Part shown: positions 34,298 through 48,687 of the stretch, piece after piece
Layout of the letters: every line of letters begins with the position of its first letter
Numbering within the stretch: the stretch's first letter is position 1
NCBI GenBank assembly: GCA_034687125.1
Contig: JAQGBZ010000207.1
Span: 1-64,000, forward strand
Direction of reading: 5' to 3'
Source: Neelides folsomi
Lineage: Eukaryota; Arthropoda; Collembola; Neelipleona; Neelidae
DNA: 64,000 nt
Made by a program: the position numbers and the translations under genes
The notes under the pieces: model-generated
Told to the model about the DNA's origin: nothing
Database searches by the model: none
What the model saw: the letters and a program-made list of their open reading frames with translations, nothing else

Positions 34298-37200
34298 CTG
34301 CAAATTAAAAAAACGAATTTAATGAAAGATTCCTTAATATTAAAAGAGTAATAAAACGCACATTGCGTAAATTTTAGATTTATTTGGATAATTCCCATTG
34401 CTTTGTTTTGAGGAAAACGGAGTGAGTGAACTTTAAGTCTTAATTGTATATTTACTATTACTCGAGCGTAAACCAATAAAGCAATTTAATAATAAAAAAC
34501 CAGTAATGAAATTCAATTAGGGAATAATTTAATAATAAGTATATGATTAATATACCTAATGGATGAATTTGTAAACTGTAAATACAGATCTGTAAATGTA
34601 CAAACTTTACTTTAACATTAAGTAGGAAAGGAACGATTAATGAAAAATACAGGTACAAACCCATGTATTAAACTCAAAGGTTAAATTAATAGAAATGCTC
34701 AAATAAAATGAATTTGAGTGTGTAATCAGTTAATCAAGTCAAAGAGTCAAAGATCATAAAACTCACAATGTTAAGCTCAAGCTTATTTTTTTCCAACCTT
34801 GCATTTCTAATCACCACTTTGCATTTTGCATTGAGATTAATGGAGAAGCCATCTAATTCGTTAGCAATTAAGTTCAAATGTTCAAAATGTTTAAAACCAG
34901 TGGACACACCCTTCAACAATTCCTCACGCCTGTGACAATGTGACCTTCCATCGCTCTTCTCCATTTCCACGCATCGCATCGGAGTAAAAATTGTAATTAA
35001 TTCCTCATAGTGCCCTTCTCGGCCCAGCGTGGTTCCTTATTAAGAGAACCACCGAGAAATCCAACCCGTTAGGGCGACCAAACCTTTGAGTCATTAGGCC
35101 ATAACCAACTCTCCTCGTCCTCCTCACATAAGAAGACCATTTAGTCTTCTTCATATTTTGGGCGAGGCGAATGGAGATGTGTGTGTGAGGTAATCAGGAT
35201 TCGAATCACTTAAACGCTTCACTTGTGAATTCATCGTCACTCATTTGGGCAAGGTGGGTCCATGGATTGCGTGGTGATTCTTTCCGTGTTGTGTGGAAAA
35301 TGTCTGGTGAGGTCCTCGTTATCTTTTGACGTGTCCCTCACCTTCACTTCCTATAACTCCTATAGCTTCATTCAGCTCTTTCGTTGGTTGAGCGCCGGTT
35401 GAGCTCGTTGAGCTAATATAGCTAATAACGCTAATAATTTAATGTTCTTCTCAGAGGAAGACTCAATGTACTCAAATCACGTAACAGACACGATGTCTCA
35501 TATGATTCATGAGTTTATAAATCCTAGTGCATTGGAACCCTTGACTTTGACTTTATTTTTATGATAATACCCCAACATTTACACATTATGCATATTTTAT
35601 GCAAAACGGTCTCATTGTGCTCGAATAATGGAGATGAGTTGGGACAACAACTTGCATGCGTGTAATTACCATTATATTATTACTGGACTATATACATAAT
35701 ATATCTAACATAAGTAACTTCGTATCTTTTGTTCCTCAATTGCCAAAATGCACGAAGAATGAAGATGGAGATTCTGTTATGTAATAATAATGCGTCTTTG
35801 CCCAATGCGAAGAATGCATTTTAATGTATAAAAGAATGGTGAAGAATGATGATGTTCAAAAATGTTTCACTCTGAAGCAAAGGCGCCTTCGTAAGAGTTA
35901 TATAAGATGAATTAAAAATCTCAATTGTCTTTGCTCGGTTGTAAAATGTAGGACTTTCGCTTGTCGCTTGGCTAAACCTCGTAACCAAAAATTACCGTAG
36001 TCCATAAATGCTATCTCGGCAGATGGGAGATCTCTTCATATCAACTTAACTGGACCGGGATGTTGCATAATCGTCATTCAACGCTTATTTCTCCATTAGC
36101 ACAAACCCACGAACACCAAGTGTGGAGAATATGGAGCAGAAATATAAGCAGAATCACCTTGAGAGATCTCCCACTTCTTCAAATCTACTTCATGAAGTTG
36201 GGGCTTAAGTGGAAATCTGGTCCTAGGCAGAGACAAATGCTCCATTGTTCCAATCTTTCAATTTGTGTATTTTGTTTTGTATGGAATAACTCCAAGAGAT
36301 AACCATTGTTATTTTAAACCCTGGGTTGGGTAATTGAAGAGGAGAAGAAAGGGGATAATGGGCGAGTAGCCGCCAAGTAATTAAATACAATTGGGCTTGA
36401 ATTCTCTCGAAGGACCACACGAAGCGGTTTGAATGGAACTGCGAGCGAGAATTACAGTTAATTTATGCAACGACAGGAGATCAAAGGATGCATCGGATTT
36501 GTAAATGCGGATTTGGGTTTTAAGTAGATCTGAGAAAATGCGTAGAGTCAAATGAGGATTAAAGTAAATAAATCATTGTTGACTCAACAAGCCATGTACA
36601 CGTATGCATATTTTCCATGTACTTCATCAGAACACCTTTCTTTCCGCTCTCTCTAGGCCGATTTACCTAAAAATTAATTTGATTATGGGTCTTGGGACCG
36701 CCAACGTCTCCTTTGGCCAAACTTCACTCCGGGAGTTCCCTTAATAAAATAAACATCTCGGTAGGGATTTGAATCAAGAAGCGCACACATCCACTTAATT
36801 CTCTCGCTTCTTTTAACAAACTTCCTCGTCCTCTCTCAGTCAAAGCTCATCAGGAGGGAATAATCAATTTACCATTCATCCAAGCACCCAAAACATCCTC
36901 CCTTTTCATCAACATCCATTATTAGTTTTATTAGCACTTGCTATGCGAGAGAGTTTACAAATTCTCAAATTCTCAGGTTGAATGGTTTTTCACTTGGAGA
37001 ATGGAAGTGGCCCACGTGAATCCCACGGGTCCGGAAGAAAGCGGAATTTACACAAATAATATAAAGTTATATTAAACTTAAAATATTCTTTTCATGCATT
37101 GCAACAATAAGCAAATACTATTCTACTATGATTACTCAGTTAGTAATAATTAACTTTGAAAATAAGTTCCAACCTTAATATAAACTACTCTACTACATTT

Positions 37201-40200
37201 AAGAAATATGGCAATGTAATATAATGTTATATGTAATATAATGGGATTTATAGATGTTAAATAGAAGTAAATAATAAAAATAGTTAAATAGAAGTAAACA
37301 GAAGAAATGGACCTTACTGACCCACTTTTAAATGTAAGGGCCCGAGGGAAAAGAATATCCTATTAAATTAGTCAAATCCGTTTCCTGAAATAGTCATTGT
37401 GTTCCACTGTGATGGAATGATTGCACGGTGAATGAATTGACTCTCGGACTCTTCGGCCCTTAGCACCCATCACAATAACATTGTTTGGCCATCCACCACC
37501 TTGCTCTTCTTCCTCTGTGGGGGTTGAGGAGGGAAAATGCTCAGCAATGGATGCTTTATGGGCTCGGTTCTTTCTGTCTGTGCACGACTGTAATTTACTA
37601 CAATGGTAGAGGTAGGTTAAGAGAACTTGAGAGAAAAATAGAAATACTACAAGGTGGATGGAAATGGACGTCTAGGCACAAAATATGTAGAGTTCTATAT
37701 GTATTTATATAAAAGATATACATAGTATGCGTCGTCCCGTTACGGACTTCACCGTTAAAAAGAATCCCGACTCAATTTGAGTTCTCATTACCGCCGTGGT
37801 GAAAAGTTCGGTTTCGTCACCTTGGTCCATTTGAGTTAATTCTTTAACTCACTCCCGTTGTCACAATCAGTCAGGTCCCATATAGGCTAATGCTTATGAG
37901 AATTTTAAGAGACATTTCAGAAGAAGTTAAAAGATGGGCGAAAAGAAGGGTGAATGGTCCATTATTTCATTATGCAGATCAAAGAAGACATTTCCCTTCT
38001 CCAGGTACAAAATGACGTAAGATTGAGTGTTTCAAAGAGTAGGCTAATTACCACCAGCTGCATCCCCAATGAGCTTCAACCTTCATTCGGAAGATTCCTT
38101 TCAAACATTCAATTATTCCTCTTCCCTATTTGTCTTCTTTTAAAGGCAAATGAAACTTGCTTGGAACTCAAAAGGATCCTCAAGACAAACTTTGTACCAG
38201 AGACATTTAATTACCAGGGTGGATAGGAAGAGCATAGACAATACTCAATGTGTACGGTAATGGGTTTAGAGGGAACCCCCACCAACACATTTTCCAAATT
38301 TCAGGAATTCCTTCAATCACTTCGTCTCCCACGAGGGATAGGAAGAAGAGAACTTTGAGAGTTAATGAGGTTCGGTGTTGAGAGCTCCAACTTCTCAGTG
38401 ATTGTTCTCGACCATTCTTCTCCGGATACGTTGAAGAGTCGTTTAATTAAACCCCTGTTATTCCCTCACAGCCTCCTATTAATTACCGATTCAATTATCA
38501 TAATGCCCACTCTCATATTCACCCTCCTTTCCACAGCTTCACACACCCATCATGAGAGACTGAGAAGAGACGTCGTTTAATTCATAATATTTATGTTCAT
38601 AGCGGCCGAGAGGAAGGAAGCGTCAACACTTTAGTCAACAACTGTACTTTCCCCATTCAATCTCCCATTACAATGATGAGATTCACTTCATTTCTCCCTT
38701 TTTATACTTCCCTTCAAAAACTGGAAATCCGAGTGTTTGTATTTCATAAATGAAATTGGGACTTCAAGTGGCAGTAAATCAAGTTTCTCCCCTCGTGTTC
38801 ATCCTCAATAAAGGAAAAGAGTCAAAGAGTGTTTTGTTAAGAACCTCATTTATGATACATCATTCGTATTTATTAACTATACTCATATGAGAACGCTTCC
38901 ACGACAAAATGTTTCATATTGGCATTTTACAAAATATTTCATCCAACGACAATCATAACTTTACGCTCATAAAATGGAAGATTGTAAAAGGTCCGGTCTT
39001 TTATTCCTTGAATGACACGCAGAGAAACTTCCAGGACCGCTATAGGCAAATATCATTATTTCCATTATGCTTATGAAGATGATTATCGCGGGCTGTTTAG
39101 CACTCATCCTCATTTGACTATTCATTTGATTCATGCGAACCTTCGCCCACCGCACGCACGTCGGGTGAAGAGGGTTAGGAGACAAAACACTTCGCCCTAC
39201 TAGAGTACTTACAATACAGTTGTACATGGATTTATGGATGTTAAATTATTCCTGATTATGACTTCCAGTTCTTAACTCCCACGTTGAGGATTTTAAATAT
39301 TTAAATCATAAATCTCCTCTCTTCAAAGAATTCACTAAACGCATGATTCTCCAGTCACTGTGAATGAGGTTTAGGGTCCTATTTGAATATTAGGGCGGAA
39401 TATTTGTAGGTGCTCATATTTTCTTAACTCATCTTCTTTTTATTAGAATGGTCAATGGCTTGGATTCTTCTTTGCATGGTCGACTAATTGACTGTAAAGA
39501 CTTGCTTCGTAAAAGCATAATCTTATTGTTAAGAAAAGCCCGGTTTGGAATTTAGAACATCCCTTCAATGCCTCCTAATCATTTTACACTCATGAATGAA
39601 ACAATTAGGAGCTATTTGAGCCTCCTAAATAAGGAACTTGGTCGTAAATCATGGAGAGGAGAAATCAATAATTAAATTTATTTAGTTTCTTTTTAATACT
39701 CACCGCACTTGATTTAGGCCTACTTTTTCTCCTCAAGTGTACGAGATCATAAAACTGAGAACGTGTAATAGAAAACGGCTATATATCTTTAAAATATTAA
39801 CTCGTAAATATTACTTTAATTATGTATAAGTGTATTATGTAGCTTATAAATTATACCAGAGATGGTATTTATAAAAGCTGAACATTTTAACAATATTATG
39901 ATGTAATTTCCTACTACATCCGATAAGGTATAAAGGTTAGCAAAGTAATGACCTACAAGTTTTTTGTTCCAAAAAAGTATTTAAAATCTGACGGGAGAGA
40001 AGCTTCATATAATAATGCGCCGTGATGTACGATTACTGTTAAGAAGGGAACGAACGTGTTCATTCAGCACGCCTCAGTGTTTCAGTTACTTTACTTTTAT
40101 CCTCTCCAAGATGCATTTATTAGTTCCTTTAATGCAGCCACCATCCTCGGCCCATTCTCACTTTAATCTTGAACTTGGAGCTCTTGGAGCATTAAGCCTC

Positions 40201-43200
40201 TTTAATGCCAAGTTTATTAAAACCTTCAACTTGGTCAAGGCTCAAGACTCAACGGAGAAATACAAAGAATGCTCAAAGTATAAGAAGTGTTCATGAAGAG
40301 ATGTTTCTAACACAAGATGTAGAAGAAAATGTATGAAGAAATATATTTAAGAAGTATATTAAAGTGGTGAATTAGTGGGTCTGAGGAAGAATGTGAGCGG
40401 AGGAGCCAAAGTGGCTCGGAGCGGTGAAGAAGTGAAGAAGAAGCAGAGCGAAACTTCCACACGGACTCCACTTAATAAGGATTTTAATAAGTCTGGGGAA
40501 TCTCCCTGCATCTGGATGCAGAGCAGGTAGCCGTTTGCTCTCCCGCCCTTCTTGTTTATCTCCCTCCGTACCGCATCTTGATTTCCTCCCAATGCCACTT
40601 GACTCAACTCGCTCTATTACTCGGAAAACTCAGAATGTATAATCCACAATGAACCTGACAAATTTGAATTAAAGAACGTCTTTTACTCCTCTTTGCTTAT
40701 ATTGTTTTATATATTTATTATATGTATTGGTATTCCTTATTGTTTTATGAATTTATATGAGATAGGCCAGGTTTGGTTGGTTCTGACGGGGCTTTTAATT
40801 TCCATCTTCCGCCTTGGCACCCTGCCTTTAATTCAATTAGCTAATCGCGAATTTTCCTTATCAGGGTTGATTTTTGAAATGAAGACTGATTTTAACTGAA
40901 TGGATTAGATGATGGTGGAGGAACAACATGAGAATTGGTTTGATCTTTTCGGCGTTTTAATAAAAAGTGGAAGTTTGGAAATTGTCTATTTCTAATGATT
41001 CCGAAGGGCCCTCTCCGCCTTGTGAGTTTGAATAGGAATTGGGCAGTGAGGTTTGAGGGGAAGGAACAAGCGAAGGATGAAACTCAGTCAACTCAGGCAT
41101 GGATCCTCCTTGTGCACCGTAATGACGTTTCTTTGGAATCATTCCCTTCCACATTCCCCATACCGGGAACAAAGAGCAGAGTAATGATAATGAAGAAATT
41201 CGATTCCAATTGTGGACCCGAGAAGTGTAGCGTGGTGAGCAACTGACTGAGCACGAACGAAGGAACTCAAAATAGGAAGTGGATCGAATCAAAGCGGACG
41301 CTGACATTTGAAGACTAAATGCAGATTCATTCAACTTCCAATTCCTTCATTTTCTTTCATTCACCTTCCCCAACTTCCTTGCCAAATTTGAGAGTAAATG
41401 AGGAGATGAAATCAGAGAACCCAGTACGGTCTTAAAACAATTCTCATTTGGCGAAGGTTGAAATTCTCCGCAGGTGGGATTCTAATTGCACATAATAAAA
41501 TCCTGAATTTCAAAGCTTCATTTTCCATCTCTTCATTTCCATATATATAAACTACTGTAGACCACATTCACTTCGTTTTTAAACAGTTATTCTTTTGATA
41601 TATTCTCCGGTGCTATGTGCATTCTTCAGTGTAATACAACTTGGAATCGTAAAAATGTTCCTTTGGCATATGTCTATGTACATATTTTTATGGACTATTT
41701 GATAATAACTAGGGAGGTGTATATGTGCATAAAGGATTCCAAAGAGCAAATATGAATCCTCTGTGTGCCACTAATAAGTATAGAAATGTTCAATTGCTTT
41801 ATTATGTAACGGGTTCTTCTTTGAAATTTAGAATTCAAATCAGTCTTGAAAATAGGAAAAATGCAGCATTCCATAAAGATTGACAGAAATGCAAAGTCAT
41901 TCTTATTGTCAGTTTGTCTTAAAGTTAACTAATTCACAATCAGCGGATACACATTTGCATACATTCACATTGCAATCAATGTTTTCTTTCCTCTCTTATT
42001 TGCTATTCCATTGGATGAGTTTTGCACTTTTACAATATTCTATTGCTTTAAATTCTAATCAACTCCATAATTAATATTTATAAAGTATTTAATTAAATAG
42101 AAACTTGAATATTTTTATATTAGCTTTGTTATTAACTTTAATATAATTCATTTTTGTTCAGAAATATTAAAATAATGCATTTTTACAATTTTTAAAAGTG
42201 ATAAAGTGTATGACATATTAAGTGTGATTTGGAGAAAACTTCCTCATTTTTCCATCCTTATGATTTTTAAATGATTTGTGATGATGAGTTGAAGCTCCAA
42301 TTCTTTCAAAATAAACTCTTACTAGGAAAAGTCATTTTGGACATTTAATAAATGAAATTAAGACTGTGAACCAAATTGTCACGTCTCTCAAGAATCACTT
42401 CTTTACATCAACCATCACGCATTGGTTGCATCCCATTGTTTGAAATCAACATGTGCTTCTAATGAAAAATTAGCTCTTCATCTTTCTCAGAATGAAACAT
42501 AATTTCCATGTTTCTTCCTACTACAATTCATAGTAAAATCTTGAACAATTAACGTAAATTAAGGAAATGTAAATCTTAGAATTCCTTGTACTTATTTGTT
42601 ATTATATTAATATTACTAATGTAAAGATGATAAAAAAATAATTGTGTTGCATTGTGTAATGAATTGAATGGCCAAAATAGGAGTTTTGAAACTGGCACAA
42701 TTTATAAATTTATATGCATGCTAAAATGTTCATTCAACAATAATGCAGGTCAATTTATCTTTCCAAAAGCTGTTAATGCTGTGAGTTAAAGGTGCTAACA
42801 ACGAAGAGCTTTTCGAACCACCTGTTGCATCCTGACATGAATTCTTGAAGGGTTCAGCTAGTGAAAAGATAAAAGGGGTTTAAAAAAAATCTAATTTCAT
42901 TTATGATTACCTCTTTATACATTCTTTAATGGGCTGAATTTGGAGTTGGGTGAAGTCGTGGGTTCTAAAGCTAGGCATTAAACGCATCCCATAATTTCTT
43001 GACTTATGGTTCAGCACATTTAAGTGGGCAGAGGAATTACACAACCGGAGCTTTTGGGGGCTTAAGATGAACCATAGGAGGAACTTGACCTTTTCCCAAA
43101 TTCTAAGCTTGACTGATGAACTGGATCAGACTAAACATCCTTCAGCTCACACTTCCGTAATTCAGCGAACATTGGGAATTATTTGATTACACAACAAGAT

Positions 43201-46200
43201 ACATTTTGATACACCATTTGGTCTTACAAATATCTTTCTTACTTACAAATAAATACTTGGCAGACAACCATAGAATAATTCATACATTTGTAAGACAAGC
43301 ACCTGTAGCCCGAAATACGAGTGATGGAGGAAAGGTGAAAAAGTACAAGTTGTGTGGGTTTGGCTTAATGGTATTAGTTTGTTAAACTTTGTTAAAACAA
43401 GAATCTAATGTGCAAAAATTCGTTGATTCCTGACAAATCGGAATTTCAATGCTGGCGGTAGAATTATTTAAATATGGACGAAACAAGCCAGGCCTATCCC
43501 AAAGATATAACTCAGGTGTAACACGTAATTCAAATAATTAAATTAAGCTTACATGGGGAGCAGGGAGTTGCTAATTATCCTGCTTCTCCATTTTTGCAAA
43601 CACATCAATGTGCAGTTATTCGGAGAAAAATGAGAAAAAATTACAAAAATTACAAGCTCAACTGTCTTTAGCTTTACCTCCGCAATCCTTCCCAAATTTG
43701 CAACTCATTCACCCATGCAGGTTAAGCTAAAAACGTGTATTTGCAAATTATTGTAAAACATCCAAATATTCAAATTGCCGGTGAAGAGTGTGAGAATTTC
43801 ACTTCGCCCATCCAATATATCTCTTTGCCTAACTTTAAGGAAAAAATAACTGACAAGAAGATGAGATAGTTGTTGAGAATTTTTAAAGGTATTATAAATG
43901 AATGCTTGACAAGCGACAAGCCCATCATAATTTGTTCAAAAGGAATGAGATTCAAAACCCATTCGCCCTCTCCCTCCTTCATAAATATCAAAAATGGGAA
44001 CTTAAACTTATCGTTTATTCAACATAAATAAACCATTTAGGAATCTTCCTCAATTTATTCATCTCTTCACTCCTAATTCATTTACTTGTTGGAATTTGAT
44101 ACTGTAGGAATTTTTGAAAAAAATACTTCTAATCGAACATCAAATTGATAAAGTGAAGAATTCAGAAAATGCACAGAAAGCATTTATGGAATATTTTATG
44201 GAACTGATACGTTCAAAGTCTTCAAATGTCCCATTATTAATCCCTCAAGACAGAGCAGAGACGTCTCTTTGTAGAAAAATAATGGCTCTATAGGAAATAA
44301 ATGTACTTGATTTGAAGAGACAAAATATGAGGGGAAGTGGTGTGCATAATAATAAGGTCTTTGGGCCTCCCTGGAGCTTATGAGTGATTGGATGAGTGAC
44401 CCGGAGATTTCCTTGGGTTGGCCTGTCATCAAACTTTATCTCCATTTTCGCAGCCGTTGAAACGACCGTGATGAACATATATGTTTTAGTAACGCATTAG
44501 AAGCTAATTTACACACATACATCCAAGCAGAGGAAAAAATTCCATCATAATTTACTCTGTACGCGTAATTCAAAGCTCAAAAAGAATATTCTTTACACAG
44601 TAGAAGCGAAAGCAGAATAGGAGAACAATCCATAAATACATATACGAATGAGAAAGTACTAAATTCGACAATTAGAACTTCATGATACTAATTAAACTGT
44701 AAGAACACGATATTTAATTGAAGTTTCCTATAATTAAAATTTGAGTGGTTAATTATGTTGACAGAGCTTGATGCATCAACCTAGTTTTAAATTTTATAAT
44801 TAATCTACCTACTTTGCTAAATTGTTCAGAATTAATCAATTGGCAAACAAAATCGTTTAGCTCAATCAGTGGGCTTGGTTTTGCTCAAGTGATAACCCCC
44901 GAAGGAATGAATTAAAAATTATTTACACATATCTTATAATCTATCAAGAACTTTCACACTTGACATTAATCAATCACTTATTTGATATTAATTTTTAATA
45001 AGCATCTAAATACTATATTTCCTGTGTAATTCAGATTTATTAAATGCTTTGACAAAGTATATCAATGGGTGTAGTGTATGGTAATGTAAATCGATATTTA
45101 GTTAATTTAGCTTTAAGTTGGTTAAAAATTAAAATGCACTCCAAGCTTGGATCCAAAATATTTCCAAGTCATGGTGGAGTTAATTGATAAAGTGAGATTA
45201 GTATAATGAGGCTAACCCTTTGCAACAATCCTCCTAATGACTCCTTTAAAGTGAGCCGGACTCATTGATTGAAAGGAAGTCCGTGCGAGTCTAAGGCGGC
45301 TTCAAATCATTGCATTCCTTCGGAGGCCAATCATCCACTCCTAATATCCTTTAATAATATACGGACGCTCTCGCCCAACTCTCCCTCACAAAGTGTGTTG
45401 ATGAAGAGTTAAGGAATAATGAGGAGGCCTGAAGACACTCCACGTCTTCTCCGACGATTCCTCATAGGAGCCAAGTGAGAGTCTCACTGACCTAGTCTGT
45501 CAGACTGCCTCCGAGGAGTTCGATTTCCTTTTCTTTTGGGTCACTCTGCATTGTGACCGAAGAGCAACCAAAAGACTCCCCATTTCTTACAACCGCTATA
45601 ATCTCTAATATACTCAATTTACACACTCAATATTCCATTTATACACGGTTTTCAGTTTAAATCCATACAATAAACTTAAAGAGGGACATTGTGTACCATA
45701 AAATGTATACTTCATACTACAAATACTTTAAAAGTATAAATACAGCTACATGGTGTGTAAATTCTATATTTTTCTTTACTTACTCACTTAAAAGTATAAT
45801 TCATATACAGATAAATATGTAGTATCTGTTATATCGTATTATTTTTATGGTTGTTAAAGTATAGTTTCAACAGGTGGATTTGGTCAGGAGTCTATTCGTG
45901 CCCTTCTGAGAGTTCCTCAGGTGGAGAGATGGACATGAGGAATTGGAGGGGCAGGAACTGATGTAGAGAACTGGACTGACCACTCGAGTGGACTACTTGT
46001 CCCAATGTGCATTCCATCTGAACATCTGTATAAACCCTACACATCCCCATGTTTCTGACCATTCAAGTCGGCATCGGAAAAGTAAAAGGAAAATGAGGGA
46101 TGCTTACACATTTTACATTCGTTTTTGTCCCACTCTCGCTGGTATGTGGAAGAAAGTGTTCCACCCATATCTGACTGAACCGCACCTTGGCGGATCATGG

Positions 46201-48193
46201 GCGGAATACGGAATTGGAGTATTGGAGACCCTTTTTCCTCACCACCACGCCTCGAGTCGAATGAAAGTATAACAAGGAAAGTGCCCCGCCATGACTTCCC
46301 TTATCGCCCTCCCATTCACAGCTCGTTGGCACAGTTTTGTTTTATTTTTAGGCACGGGGCTGATGCCGAAGTGGAAATCCATCAATATCCTTCCAATCCA
46401 CTGCTCTTTCCAAATTGTTCCAAGTGGCAAATGGGGACTTCCCACAGGTATTACAGAAGGAGATCAAACGGATCTCATTGACCACTTTCGCCCTTTTTCT
46501 CCCCTATATTTATTCTCATTACTAGGACAAATGGACGGAGGAGCGAGGCACACAGAGGACCTCCAAATCCGCTCCCAATCCCCAAATAACTTCTCACTCT
46601 GTTAAAGGCGTAAAATGGAGGATAAATATTTTAGTAAAAAGATTACAAGGGAAAGTTGATAATTTTCCTGAATGTGAGGCAGCCATGAGCCACGTGATTT
46701 AAATATTAGGAAATGAAGATCCCAAAGAGATGACGAGAGCTTCGTGTCAAGTGAATATTAGTAACGGTTTGGTCGATCGTAGGATTTCTTTTTTCTTCTT
46801 ATGGACTTTATTAAGTCTTTTGGCTCAATGGAGTTGTAAAGACTCTTCTGCCTTCTGGACTCGAGAGAAAATAATTGGGCGAGGATATTAGGCAAGAATG
46901 ATAAGACAGAAAGGAGCTTTGGCACTCTGCCGCTAATTTACTGCCAAATGGTCAAAGGACCTACTTGGGCCTTTTTAATAATGCTTCCTCGTCTTCCATG
47001 TCGTTCATTAGGAGCAAGAGGACTCGGCCGCATCACAATCAATAAATTCCCAATATTTGCATCCAATAGACCCACTTACTCCACAAAGGTGTGTCCCTCA
47101 GTCAGTTGAGAATTCTTCCTCAAATTTCTCCTACAATTAAGATCCTACGATCGCCCAAATCGATTGGCTCGAAAACCTTTGAGCTTGCAAATTGCTCACT
47201 TGCATGATACGATGTTACATTGTTCTTTGCATGATCTCCCAATGTTACAAATAGGGAAAGACCATTTTGGCACACCCATTCATAACAATCCTTGATTGTG
47301 CTCGGGTCAAAAAATGTGTTGAGTTGATGTTATGACACATGGGATGACTGTGGAAGATTGAATTTAATTCCTTGCATTGCAATTACCACTTTAGTTATAT
47401 GCACACATTCTTTTGTTCGTGGTTTGTGGGTCGATGGAGAAATGGTCATTTTCAACGGCCGTTGCAAAACAAATAGAAAATGAAGAAATTGGGGATTTTA
47501 TAGCTTTAACAGGGAGCTGTTTGCATGACTTGTAACAAGAAGTATCCATTTTATATTGGGAGGATGATTTAAGGTTTGCAGACGAAGGATCTTGTTCCAG
47601 GCCACATTCTGTACGGTGATTTCCTGCAGATTCCCTCCCTCCGACCGCCCCTTCAGCTCGAAGGAGAAGAAGAGTTGTAAATAATGAAAGACAAGCCTTG
47701 GTCTTTACAGAAGCAGATAAATCACTCGGACATTTCCAAAAGCAAATATTAAAAGTTGCTCCTTGAGAACCTCGTAAGGCACCGCACAAGTTTCCGCATT
47801 GTTCCTTGACCAGGTCAGGTTTTCCTTGTTTTGTAGAAGAGAAACGGGAAGATCCGTGTGCTCAGGATCTCTACCCTTTTATTAACTCTGCCCAGACATT
47901 ACTATTATTATTGAGTCAATGAATGATGGCTTCTGCTTCCATTCACTTTGACAGGGTATCATGCTGTGTCTCTCGTCAAATGAAACAAGAACCACAACTA
48001 CGCAGAGTTCCTTGAGAAAAGAATGCAATGAGCAATTGGCTTCAAAATAAAATATTTTTACAACCATTAAAATAACAAGATTTTAGAGGTACTTGTAATG
48101 TTTTCAATCAAAGCAGACTCTGCCGACAATTAATTATTTAATAAAAATAAAAAATATTTGTACTAAAGAAAGTGTATTCAGATATGCATGTAT
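34298..48193. other. Long stretch with no recognised gene
   Basis: Only short open frames with no family resemblance. Some segments (for example around 37480-37600, 40960-41330, 45900-46560 and 47390-47790) are less AT-rich and have open frames up to about 130 codons, but on both strands and without motifs. It is probably the first intron and/or 5' regulatory DNA of the mucin locus, or intergenic. Confidence 0.4.
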
Positions 48194-48687
48194 TACCGTA
48201 TTGGTCCATGATTTGTCCGGTTCCCGAATTATATCCGGGTCCGATTTATATCCGGGGGTGGGACCTGAGATTTTAAATTATATCCGGCCCAAAATAATAT
48301 CCGGGTTAATTTTTAAAATGGGCGAAATATTTAACATTTAAACGCATTCAATTGGTCTTAATTTTTGGTTAAATTCAATTAATAATGTCACAAAGGCTTT
48401 TTCGTGTTGAATTTAAATTAAAAATGTTTCAATATGCTGAAACTGATAGTGGAGAAGCCACTTGCATGCATTTTAAAATAGAAGCAAGATGAGGCTATTA
48501 TAAATGATAGTAACAGTAGCCGTTCTACATCTGAAGATTCAAGTTTTGATGATTAAAAGTTAGTTTTGAATAAAACAAAAATTTCCCAAATGCCACTTCC
48601 TAAGATATCCGGTGCCCGATTTATATCCGGGAGTCGGAGGTAATATTTTTAATTATATCCGGCGACAAAAATCGGACCAATACGGTA
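48194..48687 (+). mobile_element. Pogo/Tigger-like DNA transposon remnant with intact inverted ends
   Basis: The ends are inverted: TACCGTATTGGTCC at the left and GGACCAATACGGTA at the right, flanked by or including a TA duplication typical of Tc1/mariner-pogo elements. Subterminal TTATATCCGG motifs occur several times in both arms. Inside, an ATG at 48385 begins SQRLFRVEFKLKMFQYAE, the start of a Brinker/CENP-B-type helix-turn-helix as found in pogo-like transposases. It stops at 48490-48492. A different frame, 48488-48556, gives a Ser/Asp-rich end (NDSNSSRSTSEDSSFDD, stop) like a transposase C terminus. The middle including the DDE domain is gone, so this copy is non-autonomous. Confidence 0.8.

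Noticed and set aside
34458-34664. Hydrophobic minus-strand start MGLYLYFSLIVPFLL as the signal peptide of the mucin locus
   Set aside because: The available donors give phase 0, but the LDLa exon needs phase 1; kept only as a weak candidate.
35015-35090. Small inverted repeat GGTTC...GAACC and a GGATTCGAATC-like box near 35195, considered as a tRNA
   Set aside because: Acceptor stem and anticodon arm cannot be formed around them.
39057-39133. Minus-strand SAKQPAIIIFISIMEIMIFAYS as an alternative signal-peptide exon
   Set aside because: Phase 1 would fit, but the donor G|GTCCTG is poor and a Glu interrupts the hydrophobic core.
45988-46605. Two overlapping plus-strand frames of 94 and 104 codons
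   Set aside because: Different frames, no splice link between them, no family resemblance.
47391-47789. 132-codon minus-strand frame
   Set aside because: No recognisable motif and no flanking splice signals that extend it.
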